A DNA stretch of 64,000 nucleotides from CFX5 sp023384495 (lineage in GTDB: Bacteria; Chloroflexota; Anaerolineae; Caldilineales; Caldilineaceae). The position numbers were made by a program, and so were the translations under genes. Positions within the stretch are counted from its first letter, which is position 1, and the number at the start of each line of letters is the position of its first letter. This document shows positions 8,796-16,298 of the stretch, one piece after another. The stretch spans positions 1 to 64,000 of the forward strand of contig JASNZV010000016.1 of the NCBI GenBank assembly GCA_048499455.1, written 5' to 3'. The notes under the pieces are model-generated. The model ran no database searches. It was not told the DNA's origin and saw only the letters and a program-made list of their open reading frames with translations.

Positions 8796-9911
8796 TCAAT
8801 GCGCCACCGAGCCGTCGGCGTGGAAATGGCCGGTGATCTTGACCGGGCGGTAAGGATACTTGGCCAGCTTCTCCTCCTGGATGTCGCAGCCGACGCCGGG
8901 GCGGTCGGGCACGATGATATAGCCGCCCTGGCGTTCCGGCGGATAGTCCAGAATATCATTGAACACGTCGGAGCTGGTCAGGTTCTCGTGCAGGAAATAG
9001 TTCGGGATCGAGGCATCGAACTGGACAAAGGCGTTGATGTTGAACGGGCTGCCCATGAGGTGGGGGAAGATGCCGATCAACGCCGCTTCGGCCATGCCGG
9101 CGATTTTCTTCATCTGGGTGTAGCCGCCGGCCAGCGACAGGTCGGCGCGGATCAGCGTGTAGAGGCCGCTGTCGATGAGCTGTTTGAACTGGAAGATATT
9201 GTAGTAACGCTCGCCAATCGCAATCGGCAGCTTGATCTGGCGGGCGGCAATCGCCAGCCCCTCGTCGCTTTCGGGCGCCACCGGGTCTTCGAGATAGACC
9301 AGTCGGAACGGCTCCAGGTGGTGGGCCAGCGAGATGGCGATATTGGGCCGGAAGTTGCGGTGGCACTCGACGCCAATGTCGATGCCGTAGCCGACCGCCT
9401 CGCGGATGGCAGCCACCGTGCGGATCACATCGTCCATCACCTCGCTGTCGGTCTTCTGCTCCCAGCCGGGGAAAAAGGGCATGGTGCGCAGCGAGAGGTA
9501 GCCCTCTTCGACGGCTTTGGCCGCCGCGTCGGCGCACGCCTCCACTGATGCGCCGTTGGCGTTGGCAAAGACTTTCACCTTGTCGCGCGTCTTGCCGCCT
9601 AGCAGTTGATAGACCGGCTGGCCGGTGACCTTGCCCAAAATGTCCCACAGCGCCACATCGATGGCGCTCACGGCGGCGCTGACCACTGACCCCATAAAAT
9701 GCGCGCTGCGCGTCACCGTCTGAAAATGGTGCTCAATGCGCAGCGGGTCCTTGCCCACGTAATAATCGCTCAACTCCTCGATCATGTGATAGGTGGCCTT
9801 GTGGTGCGCCCACAGCCCGGCCTCGCCGTTGCCGATGACGCCCTCGTCGGTGTAGACGCGCACGAGCAGAAACCGATCCACCAGAAACGGCTTGACCTGC
9901 GTAATCTTCAT
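8796..9911 (-). CDS. mandelate racemase/muconate lactonizing enzyme family protein
   Basis: Enolase-superfamily protein of 371 residues. The N-terminal cap is followed by a TIM barrel with the three acidic metal ligands visible as Glu182 (VECHRN, with His184), Glu208 (YLEDP) and Glu234 (GERY), plus a candidate catalytic His284 in IFPHLMG. The ECH pattern resembles acid-sugar dehydratases (gluconate/mannonate-type) more than racemases. AGAGGAATTC lies before the ATG at 9911. It is transcribed toward the amidohydrolase gene. The likely reaction is dehydration of an aldonic or uronic acid; the exact acid is unknown. Confidence 0.85.
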   Translation of the reverse strand: MKITQVKPFLVDRFLLVRVYTDEGVIGNGEAGLWAHHKATYHMIEELSDYYVGKDPLRIEHHFQTVTRSAHFMGSVVSAAVSAIDVALWDILGKVTGQPVYQLLGGKTRDKVKVFANANGASVEACADAAAKAVEEGYLSLRTMPFFPGWEQKTDSEVMDDVIRTVAAIREAVGYGIDIGVECHRNFRPNIAISLAHHLEPFRLVYLEDPVAPESDEGLAIAARQIKLPIAIGERYYNIFQFKQLIDSGLYTLIRADLSLAGGYTQMKKIAGMAEAALIGIFPHLMGSPFNINAFVQFDASIPNYFLHENLTSSDVFNDILDYPPERQGGYIIVPDRPGVGCDIQEEKLAKYPYRPVKITGHFHADGSVAH

Positions 9912-9958
9912 GAATTCCTCTCTATCCTCACTAATTGAGCCGGTTCACAACAAAAAAG

Positions 9959-10066
9959 CGGTACACGGAGAACACGGAGGAGGCACAGAGAGCACAGAGA
10001 GTATTTCGCCTAATCCCCTTAGATCTCTCTGTGCCCTCTGTGTCTTCTCTGCGCCCTCTGTGACCC
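9959..10066. repeat. imperfect palindrome rich in CACAGAG / CTCTGTG
   Basis: The left arm (about 9959-10000) consists of ACACGGAG, GGCACAGAG and GCACAGAGAG units; the right arm (about 10025-10066) of CTCTCTGTGCC, CTCTGTGTC and CTCTGTGACC units that pair with it over about 42 bases. A shorter relative lies at 61523-61562. It is non-coding and sits between divergent genes. Confidence 0.55.
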
Positions 10067-10094
10067 GCTGTTGCTGTGCCCTTTTGTAACATAC

Positions 10095-10123
10095 TTTCCA
10101 AAGGGTGTCAACGCAGGTATAAT
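10095..10123 (+). promoter_or_regulatory. sigma70-type promoter for the aminotransferase gene
   Basis: TATAAT at 10118-10123, a perfect -10 box, is preceded at 17 bases by TTTCCA (10095-10100). The start codon is 36 bases downstream of the -10 box. Confidence 0.6.
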
Positions 10124-10158
10124 TTTTGACGCCGAGACAGCCACCTTTTGGAGGAACC

Positions 10159-11493
10159 ATGACCCAAGACCATATCTTTCATCGCACGCTACGGGCGCAT
10201 TGGCCCAAGATTTCGCACGGGCGAGGCATCTATCTTTACGATACGGAGGGCAGAGAATACATCGACGCCTGCGCCGGCGTCCACGTCGTCAGCATCGGCC
10301 ACGCCGTGCCTGAAATCGTCGAGGCCATGGCCGACCAGGCAAGCCGGGTCAGCTTTACCTATGGCCGCTTTCTCACCCAGCCGCAGATCGACCTGGCCGA
10401 CAACATCGTGGCGCAGACGCCGGCAGGGCTAAACCGGGTCTTCTTTATTTCCGGCGGGTCCGAGGCGACCGAAGCGGCCATGAAGATCGCCCGCACCTAC
10501 CACGTAGAGACAGGCAACCCCGAGAAGTACCGTATCATCTCGCGCTGGCAGAGCTGGCACGGCAACACCATCGGCGCCATGTCCATGTCGGGACGGACGG
10601 CCTGGCGCAAGGATTACGGGCCGTACGTGCAGAACTTTCCGCACATCTCGCCGCCCATCCCCTACCACTGCGCCTATTGCCAGCGCCACGGGACTTGCAC
10701 GTTACAGTGCGCCGACGAACTGGAGCGGGTGATCCACCAAGAGGGGGCGCACAACATCGCCGCCTTTATCGCCGAGCCAATCTTGGGCACTTCTGCCGCG
10801 GGGGCCACGCCGCCGCCGGACTATTACCCGCGCATCCGCGAGATCTGTGACCGCCACAACATTTTGATGATTGTCGATGAAGTGGTCACCGGTTTTGGCC
10901 GCACGGGGATCGAATTTGCCATCCAACACTGGGGCGTGACGCCGGACATCATCTGCACGGGCAAGGGACTGAGCAGTGGGTACACGCCCATCGCGGCCAC
11001 AGTCACCCATGAGCGGATTTATGACGCCATCTATCAGCAGGCAAAGTCCTTTGTCCACGGCCACACCTATGGCGGCAATCCGCTCTCGTGCGCCATCGCG
11101 CTGGCCGTGCAGCACTATGTGCAGCAGCACGACCTGGTGGCCCGCTGTGCGCAGATGGGCGAACTGATGCTGGCAAAGCTCAAACCGCTAGAGGAGTTTC
11201 CCATCGTCGGCGAAGTGCGCGGCAAGGGGCTGCTCATCGGCATCGAGTTTGTGGCCGACAAGGAGAGCCATGCCCCCTTTGACCCGGCGTTAGGCGTCAC
11301 GGCGCGCGTAGTTGATAAGGCCTTTGACCAGGGTGTGCTGGTCATGCCCGGCGCGCCAGGTTTGATTGATGGCGTGGCGGGCGACCATATTGCCATCAGC
11401 CCGCCGTTTACGGTGACGGAGGAGCAGGCGCAACAGGTGGTGGATGTGTTGGCGGCGTCGATCCGCAGCGTGGCAGGCGAGCTGGGCTATTGA
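10159..11493 (+). CDS. class III aminotransferase (PLP dependent)
   Basis: Fold type I aminotransferase of 444 residues, the usual length for omega- or GABA-type aminotransferases. The PLP Lys is Lys269 in TGKGLSSGY; Asp240 in DEVVTGFGRTG contacts the pyridine ring, and GGSEATEAAMK is the phosphate-binding loop. A Cys-rich stretch HCAYCQRHGTCTLQC lies near residues 173-187. The start at ATG 10159 follows TTTTGGAGGAACC; an upstream in-frame alternative overlaps the promoter. It stands alone between a divergent dehydratase gene and the toxin-antitoxin pair. The amino donor and acceptor are unknown. Confidence 0.88.
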   Translation: MTQDHIFHRTLRAHWPKISHGRGIYLYDTEGREYIDACAGVHVVSIGHAVPEIVEAMADQASRVSFTYGRFLTQPQIDLADNIVAQTPAGLNRVFFISGGSEATEAAMKIARTYHVETGNPEKYRIISRWQSWHGNTIGAMSMSGRTAWRKDYGPYVQNFPHISPPIPYHCAYCQRHGTCTLQCADELERVIHQEGAHNIAAFIAEPILGTSAAGATPPPDYYPRIREICDRHNILMIVDEVVTGFGRTGIEFAIQHWGVTPDIICTGKGLSSGYTPIAATVTHERIYDAIYQQAKSFVHGHTYGGNPLSCAIALAVQHYVQQHDLVARCAQMGELMLAKLKPLEEFPIVGEVRGKGLLIGIEFVADKESHAPFDPALGVTARVVDKAFDQGVLVMPGAPGLIDGVAGDHIAISPPFTVTEEQAQQVVDVLAASIRSVAGELGY

Positions 11494-11594
11494 GGGGGTC
11501 GGGCAAGATGGCGTCTTGCCCGATGACATCCAGTTGCCGCGTGGATTACGGACATTGGTGACGCCGGGCGCCCTCTGGCAAGGATTCAAGTAGG

Positions 11595-11623
11595 TTGACA
11601 GAATTCGTATCTGGGCAGATAAT
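11595..11623 (+). promoter_or_regulatory. promoter of the toxin-antitoxin operon
   Basis: TTGACA at 11595-11600, a 17-base spacer and GATAAT at 11618-11623, close to consensus. The predicted transcription start falls inside the inverted repeat at 11622-11650. Confidence 0.65.
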
Positions 11624-11650
11624 AGCATTCAAGCATGATTTGAATGCTAT
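11622..11650. promoter_or_regulatory. inverted-repeat operator at the toxin-antitoxin promoter
   Basis: ATAGCATTCAA (11622-11632) and TTGAATGCTAT (11640-11650) are perfect 11-base inverted repeats around a 7-base spacer. They overlap the end of the -10 box and the start site, and end 16 bases before the antitoxin ATG. Phd/YefM antitoxins repress their own promoters by binding such sites, so this is a strong autoregulatory operator candidate. Confidence 0.6.
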
Positions 11651-11666
11651 AGAAAAAGAGGAAGAT

Positions 11667-11999
11667 ATGAACAAGCTGCCCCAAATGGCATCTGTTGCCG
11701 ACATCCGAAACGACCACCGCAAAGTGTTTGCCATGCTCGATCAGGGTCCCGTGCTGATCTCCAGCCGGAGCAAGCCTGTCGCAGTTATGTTAACCCCCGT
11801 ACTCTGGGACAGTATCGTCGAGAAACTGGACGATGCTGAAGACTTGATCGATGCGCTTGAAGAAGAAATACGGATATTACGAGGTGAGCGCAAGAGCAAT
11901 ATTCTGACGGCAGAGGAACTAGATGCCTGGCTCGACGAGGACAGTGAGGATGCCCGAACGCAGACCACAACGGATGAGCGCATCCTCGTATCGAATTGA
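11667..11999 (+). CDS. Phd/YefM-type antitoxin
   Basis: Acidic 110-residue protein. The N-terminal 60 residues match the Phd/YefM prevent-host-death fold (VADIRNDHRKVF, then GPVLISSRSKPVAVMLTPVLW), which binds DNA as a dimer. The C-terminal Glu/Asp-rich tail from about residue 60 would wrap and neutralise the toxin. Start at ATG 11667 after AGAGGAAG; the longer open frame begins inside the -35 box and is not real. It overlaps the toxin gene by 50 bases, the tight coupling expected of a type II toxin-antitoxin operon. Confidence 0.85.
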   Translation: MNKLPQMASVADIRNDHRKVFAMLDQGPVLISSRSKPVAVMLTPVLWDSIVEKLDDAEDLIDALEEEIRILRGERKSNILTAEELDAWLDEDSEDARTQTTTDERILVSN

Positions 12000-12270
12000 T
12001 CTGGGCAGGTGGAAACGTATCGTTGACCGTGCGCCAGGTAGGGTCAGGCCTCTTCTTAAGCAGAAAATCGTTGCCCTGAGCCTTGATCCATATCCACAAT
12101 CTGCCAAAGAGCTAGGGAAGCCTGACAATACGCCTTCAGGTATTTTTCGCATCCGGGTTGAACGATGGCGAATTGTGTACAGAGTGGATAACGAGCTCGA
12201 CCTGGTGACGATCTTGAAGATCGGCGAAAAGAGAGGGGCAGAGTTTTACGAAGGGGTCATTGAATCGTAA
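11950..12270 (+). CDS. RelE/ParE-family toxin
   Basis: Basic 106-residue protein. The C-terminal part GIFRIRVERWRIVYRVDNE followed by a VTILKIGEKR strand is the RelE/ParE beta-sheet signature, so the role is an mRNA interferase or gyrase poison held in check by the antitoxin encoded immediately upstream. Possible starts are ATGs at 11950 and 11974; 11950 is preferred because GAGG lies nine bases before it, while 11974 has no ribosome site. The +2 overlap with the antitoxin gene suggests translational coupling. A palindromic repeat begins nine bases after the stop codon. Confidence 0.82.
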   Translation: MPERRPQRMSASSYRIDLGRWKRIVDRAPGRVRPLLKQKIVALSLDPYPQSAKELGKPDNTPSGIFRIRVERWRIVYRVDNELDLVTILKIGEKRGAEFYEGVIES

Positions 12271-12279
12271 ACAGGCCTC

Positions 12280-12396
12280 TATACTGAGTTCAGAATGAAA
12301 ACCAGACTTGTGTGCTCCAGGCGGTTCCGTGAACCGCCGAGTCCTTGACTCGGCGTGAGCATTTCAGACTCCGGTTTTCATTCTGATTTGAGTATA
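12280..12396 (+). repeat. 117-bp palindromic element, copy 1
   Basis: It is bounded by TATACTGAGTTCAGAATG and CATTCTGATTTGAGTATA, near-perfect terminal inverted repeats of about 24 bases. Inside are two perfect small hairpins, GGCGGTT-CCGTG-AACCGCC and GCCGAGTC-CTT-GACTCGGC. A second copy of identical length lies reversed at 24306-24422. It encodes nothing and resembles a miniature inverted-repeat element. Confidence 0.8.
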
Positions 12397-12426
12397 ACAA
12401 CGGATCCTCTAACAACGGATAATGAA

Positions 12427-13179
12427 ATGAGCGAGCAGACCCTGACGGCAACTGTAGATGTCGAACGCTTCTGGCGCGATGGCTATCTCACGGCGCCGGC
12501 CATCTTTTCCACCGGCCAGTTGGAGGCGCTGCGCGCCGAATCCGACCGCTTGTTGCACCTGTGTACCGAACAGGCGCAACGCTACGCCCGCCGCATCGAG
12601 TGGGAGGTCGATCACCTGGCCGAGGGGGAGCGGGCGGGCATGGAGCGCGTGATCCGCAAGCTCGAACCCGTTTCGGACCTGAGCCCCCTCTTTGCCGACT
12701 TTGCCCGTCACCGCGGCATTGTCGAACCGGTAAGCGCGATCTTTGGCGAGCCGGTCGAACTTTTTGAAGACAAACTCAACCTTAAGCTACCCGGCGGTTC
12801 ACCCTACCCCTGGCACCAGGATTGGGTCTGCTGTTGGCGCGCCCACACCGACCAGCTGATCACCTGCTTTATCTATCTGGACGACGCCGACGCCAGCAAC
12901 GGCTGTTTGCAGGTCATCCCCGGCAGCCACATCGGCAAGCCACGCCTACCCTTTAAGCCGGGCAGCCGCTTTGAGATCGACCCGGCCTATGTGGACACGA
13001 GCAAGGCCGTGCCGGTTCCCCTGCGCGCTGGCGAGATGATCTTCTTCGACGCCTATCTGCTCCACTATTCGGACTTGAATCGCAGCCGCACGCCGCGGAG
13101 GGCCATCATCTACACCTACAACCCGGCTCGCCTGGGCAAGGTGAATGAAGGACGTTTTCCCGCTGATCTTTCCCTCTGA
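12427..13179 (+). CDS. phytanoyl-CoA dioxygenase (PhyH) family protein
   Basis: Second PhyH oxygenase, 250 residues, with an intact iron triad: WHQDW (His130, Asp132) and distal His213 in LLHYSD, then the RxxRR stretch (SRTPRRAII) for 2-oxoglutarate. The segment CFIYLDDADASNGCLQVIPGSH is the conserved core of the fold. The frame is open upstream into the 117-bp repeat, so the ATG at 12427 is the plausible start, though its ribosome site is weak. It is convergent with the sugar ABC cassette that ends at 13218. Substrate unknown. Confidence 0.86.
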   Translation: MSEQTLTATVDVERFWRDGYLTAPAIFSTGQLEALRAESDRLLHLCTEQAQRYARRIEWEVDHLAEGERAGMERVIRKLEPVSDLSPLFADFARHRGIVEPVSAIFGEPVELFEDKLNLKLPGGSPYPWHQDWVCCWRAHTDQLITCFIYLDDADASNGCLQVIPGSHIGKPRLPFKPGSRFEIDPAYVDTSKAVPVPLRAGEMIFFDAYLLHYSDLNRSRTPRRAIIYTYNPARLGKVNEGRFPADLSL

Positions 13180-13217
13180 TCAATGAGATCAACTTGACTT
13201 CTACTGGGAGCAGCGCA

Positions 13218-14075
13218 CTATCCCTTGATGCCCGTCGTCACGATCCCCTCCACCACAAAGCGCTGCGCAATCAGGAAGAGCAGGATACACGGCGCCACAA
13301 ACATGACGCTGGCCGCCATCTGCACCGCCACATCGCCGCCGCCGCGAAAGGAGCGCAAGTAGTTGACGCCCAGCGCCAGCGTGTACATGCTGCTTTCGCT
13401 CAGATAGATAAGCGGGTTGAGGAAGTCATTCCAGTAAAACACAAAGCCAAAGAGCGCCACCGTGGCCAGCGCAGGCTTGGAGAGGGGCAACATGATGCGC
13501 AAGTAGATGAGGAACTCGCCCGCGCCGTCCACCCGGGCGGCTTCGGCTAGCTCGGTGTTGACGGTGAGAAAGAACTGGCGCAGGAGGAATATCGAGAAGG
13601 CCGGCCCAAACCAGGGGGGCAGGATCAGCGGCAGATAGGTGTTGACCCAGCCCAGCGTCTTGAAGAGCAAAAAGGTGGGCACCATGGTCACCGGATAGGG
13701 GATCATCATGGTGGCGAGCAGCACGATAAAGAGGAAGTTGCGCCCCGGAAAGCGCAGCCGGGCAAAGGCGTAGGCCACCAGCGAGGCCGAAAACAGTTCA
13801 CCCAGCAATGCTACCCCGGTGACAAAGAGGCTGTTGCGAAAGAACATGCCATAGGGGATCATCTCAAAGACTTTGGGATAATTGCCCCACACAAACTCCC
13901 TGGGGATAAACTCCGGTGGAAATCTGAAGCCTGCGCCCGGCGGCTTGAGCGAAGACGAGACGGTCCACAAGAATGGCAATAGAAAAGCCAGCCCAAAGAC
14001 CAAGAGCAGACTATAGACGATCAGTTGCTGAGCAACGGTGCTGAACAAGCGACGGCCGGACGTTTTTGCAGTCAT
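13218..14075 (-). CDS. sugar ABC transporter permease, MalG type
   Basis: Inner-membrane permease of 285 residues, six hydrophobic segments, with the EAA loop LAEAARVDGAGEFLIYLRIM. Last gene of a minus-strand cassette (binding protein 17621, MalF-type 16130, oxidoreductase 15146, this gene). The open frame runs 40 codons further upstream, but the ATG at 14075 begins the typical short basic N-terminus before the first membrane segment; the upstream part reads as non-coding. Ribosome site is weak, so some uncertainty about the start remains. Confidence 0.87.
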   Translation of the reverse strand: MTAKTSGRRLFSTVAQQLIVYSLLLVFGLAFLLPFLWTVSSSLKPPGAGFRFPPEFIPREFVWGNYPKVFEMIPYGMFFRNSLFVTGVALLGELFSASLVAYAFARLRFPGRNFLFIVLLATMMIPYPVTMVPTFLLFKTLGWVNTYLPLILPPWFGPAFSIFLLRQFFLTVNTELAEAARVDGAGEFLIYLRIMLPLSKPALATVALFGFVFYWNDFLNPLIYLSESSMYTLALGVNYLRSFRGGGDVAVQMAASVMFVAPCILLFLIAQRFVVEGIVTTGIKG

Positions 14076-14222
14076 AGCGATACGTTTCGAAGATTCAAGA
14101 ATGGGCCCGTCCCACCCCAAAGCCAGAGCGTCAGTGGCAAAGGAAGGCCGACGGGTGCACACCGGGCGCAGCCTTGTGACTTGGCTAGCCCGCACCTTTT
14201 GGTCTGGATGGTTCGGCGGGCG

Positions 14223-15146
14223 TCAATCGTTAAGTGCCGGCAGCACCTCGTCGATCAGCAAGTCGAGCGTGGTCATTTTGGGAAAACCACCGCAATCAAA
14301 GATGAAGTACTCCACGCCGAGGCCGATAAAGGGGCGCATCTGCTCCACAACTTGCTGTGGCGTCCCAACAAAGCCAAAGTCCTCGGCGGAAGTGCTACTG
14401 TAGCGGCCTTCGGTCAAGCGTTCGGCCTCTTCCACAGTTGGCGCACAAGCGCACGGGCCCACCCATGAGCGCCTGATTGTCGCCGGATCACGCCCGATTT
14501 CGGCGCAGGCGCGCGCCAACTCAGCGGCCATCTGGCGATACTCTTCATATCCGGTCGATGAAACGTTCCACCAATCGGCGTACCGGGCCGTGAGACGCAG
14601 CATCTTCGGTCTGAAGGCGCCGATCATCAAAGGCGGGAGCGGGTCGGGTCTTGGTTCGCAGCAGGCTTCGCTCACCTGGTAATGAGCGCCGGCAAAGGTG
14701 GTCTTTTCTTCGGTCCACATCGCTTTGATAATCTGCACCGTCTCTTCCAGTTGCGCCACCCGCACACCGGCAGGCGAAAAGCGGTAGCCATAGGCATTGT
14801 ACTCTTCTTCATGCCACCCCGCGCCGAGGCCGAGAATAAAGCGCCCGCCACTCACGAATTGAAGGGTGGCGCCCATCTTGGCGAGTAAGGCCGGGTTGCG
14901 GAAGGACTGGCACAGCACCGCATGGCCGAACCTGAGTTGCGGATGGCGGGCAGCCATATAGGTGAGCGTTGTGAAGCCCTCAAGCACATCGTTGTCGCCA
15001 AACTGGAGGTGGTCAACCAACCAAGCCGAGTCAAAATGACCCGCGACGCGACTGAGCGCGCGTTCCAGATCGGCGACGAAGGTGGTTCGCGACGCCTTAT
15101 TGCCTGGCCCGCCGGGCATCATAAATCCAAATTGAACTGATTTCAT
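14223..15146 (-). CDS. LLM-class flavin/F420-dependent oxidoreductase
   Basis: Luciferase-like monooxygenase-fold protein of 307 residues. Typical features are the N-terminal QFGFMMPGG strand, DSAWLVDH, the RFGHAVLCQSFRNPALLAKM segment, and FILGLGAGWHEEEY, which closely matches F420-dependent members. It may use reduced F420 or FMN to oxidise or desulfonate a small organic. Two starts are possible, TTG 15164 and ATG 15146; the ATG begins the family-typical N-terminus. It is inserted between the two permease genes of a sugar ABC cassette, which ties its substrate to what that transporter imports. Confidence 0.85.
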   Translation of the reverse strand: MKSVQFGFMMPGGPGNKASRTTFVADLERALSRVAGHFDSAWLVDHLQFGDNDVLEGFTTLTYMAARHPQLRFGHAVLCQSFRNPALLAKMGATLQFVSGGRFILGLGAGWHEEEYNAYGYRFSPAGVRVAQLEETVQIIKAMWTEEKTTFAGAHYQVSEACCEPRPDPLPPLMIGAFRPKMLRLTARYADWWNVSSTGYEEYRQMAAELARACAEIGRDPATIRRSWVGPCACAPTVEEAERLTEGRYSSTSAEDFGFVGTPQQVVEQMRPFIGLGVEYFIFDCGGFPKMTTLDLLIDEVLPALND

Positions 15147-15179
15147 GCCGGAGTCCCGCAACACAAAAGGGCAACTTCG

Positions 15180-16130
15180 TCACCGCCCGCGTTCTTGATC
15201 GCCCTCATAGTAGACCCACCACGTGGACGAACGCAGCAGCAGCAACGTACAGATGATGATGATCAGAAAGAGCAGCCAGGCCAGCGCTGAGGCGTAACCC
15301 ATTTCGAACCAACTGAAGGCGTTCTTGTAGAGATAGAGCAGATAGAAGAGCGTTGAGTTGGCCGGTCCGCCGCCGGTCATGATGTAGGATTGGGTGAAAG
15401 TCTGAAAGCTGGCGATGATGCCCATGATGGTGACAAAGAGGATGGCAGGCGAGATCATGGGGGCGGTGATGCGCCAAAATCGTTGCCACCGGGTTGCGCC
15501 GTCCAGCTCGCCCGCCTCATAGAGCGCCTTGGGCACCCCCTGCAGGGCGGCCAGAAAGATGACCATGTTGCCCCCTACCCCCCACAGGCTCATGAGCACA
15601 AAGGCCCATAGCGCCCAACGCGGGCTGCCCAACCAGTTGGGTCCGGCGATCCCCACAAACGAGAGCAGGTAGTTGAGGATGCCAAACTGGGCGTTGAAGA
15701 TCCAGGCAAAGACAATCGCTACCGCCACGCCCGAAATGATCGACGGCAGATAGAAGATGGTGCGCAACAGCCCACGCGCCACGATGCGCTGGTTTAACAG
15801 GATGGCCAGCGCCAGCGCCACGGCAATGCCCAGTGGTACGCTGACAACGGTGTAGCGGGCGGTGACGCTCAACGCCTGATAGAAGAGGTCGTCGCCAAAC
15901 ATGCGCGTATAGTTGCCCAACCCAATCCACTGCGGCGGTTGGATCACCTTGTACTCGGTGAAGCTGAGGTAAAACGAGGCCACCATCGGCCCCACCAAAA
16001 AGATTAGAAACCCCAGCAGCCACGGGCTTAGAAAGAGATAGGCCATGACCGCCTCGCGCCGTCGGTTGGTCAGGCGAAAGCGCGAGCGCACGGTGTGCGA
16101 CATAGGGTGATCGGCCTGGATACTCGCCAA
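15180..16130 (-). CDS. sugar ABC transporter permease, MalF type
   Basis: Permease of 316 residues with six membrane segments and the EAA loop LYEAGELDGATRWQRFWRIT. The start is probably the TTG at 16130: GAGGAGA lies seven bases before it, whereas the first ATG, at 16103, has no ribosome site. It precedes the LLM oxidoreductase gene by 33 bases, and follows the binding-protein gene across a 168-base gap holding a palindromic repeat. Confidence 0.86.
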   Translation of the reverse strand: MASIQADHPMSHTVRSRFRLTNRRREAVMAYLFLSPWLLGFLIFLVGPMVASFYLSFTEYKVIQPPQWIGLGNYTRMFGDDLFYQALSVTARYTVVSVPLGIAVALALAILLNQRIVARGLLRTIFYLPSIISGVAVAIVFAWIFNAQFGILNYLLSFVGIAGPNWLGSPRWALWAFVLMSLWGVGGNMVIFLAALQGVPKALYEAGELDGATRWQRFWRITAPMISPAILFVTIMGIIASFQTFTQSYIMTGGGPANSTLFYLLYLYKNAFSWFEMGYASALAWLLFLIIIICTLLLLRSSTWWVYYEGDQERGR

Positions 16131-16183
16131 TGTCTATCTCCTCGATGTTCGAGCGAAGAGGGGGCCTCTATGTTTTCACTTTG

Positions 16184-16266
16184 AACGCCAAGGCGCAAAG
16201 GGGAAGAGACGCAAGGTATTCGCATCCGTTCCGCTTTGCGTCTTGGCTCCTCTGCGTCTTGGCGTT
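16184..16266. repeat. imperfect palindrome AACGCCAAGGCGCAAAG ... CTTGGCGTT
   Basis: Left arm AACGCCAAGGCGCAAAG (16184-16200) with downstream GAGACGCAAGG; right arm CTTTGCGTCTTGG plus CTGCGTCTTGGCGTT (ending 16266) pairs with it imperfectly. It lies within the minus-strand ABC cassette, between binding-protein and permease genes, the same position as the repeat at 4090-4200 in the first cassette. Confidence 0.55.
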
Positions 16267-16298
16267 GAATCACATCTGCAAAGATGTATGCGCCCTTC

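Noticed and set aside
10660..10725. Cys-rich loop in the aminotransferase as a novel metal site
   Set aside because: Cys-containing inserts at this position are familiar in class III aminotransferases, so I do not treat it as unusual.
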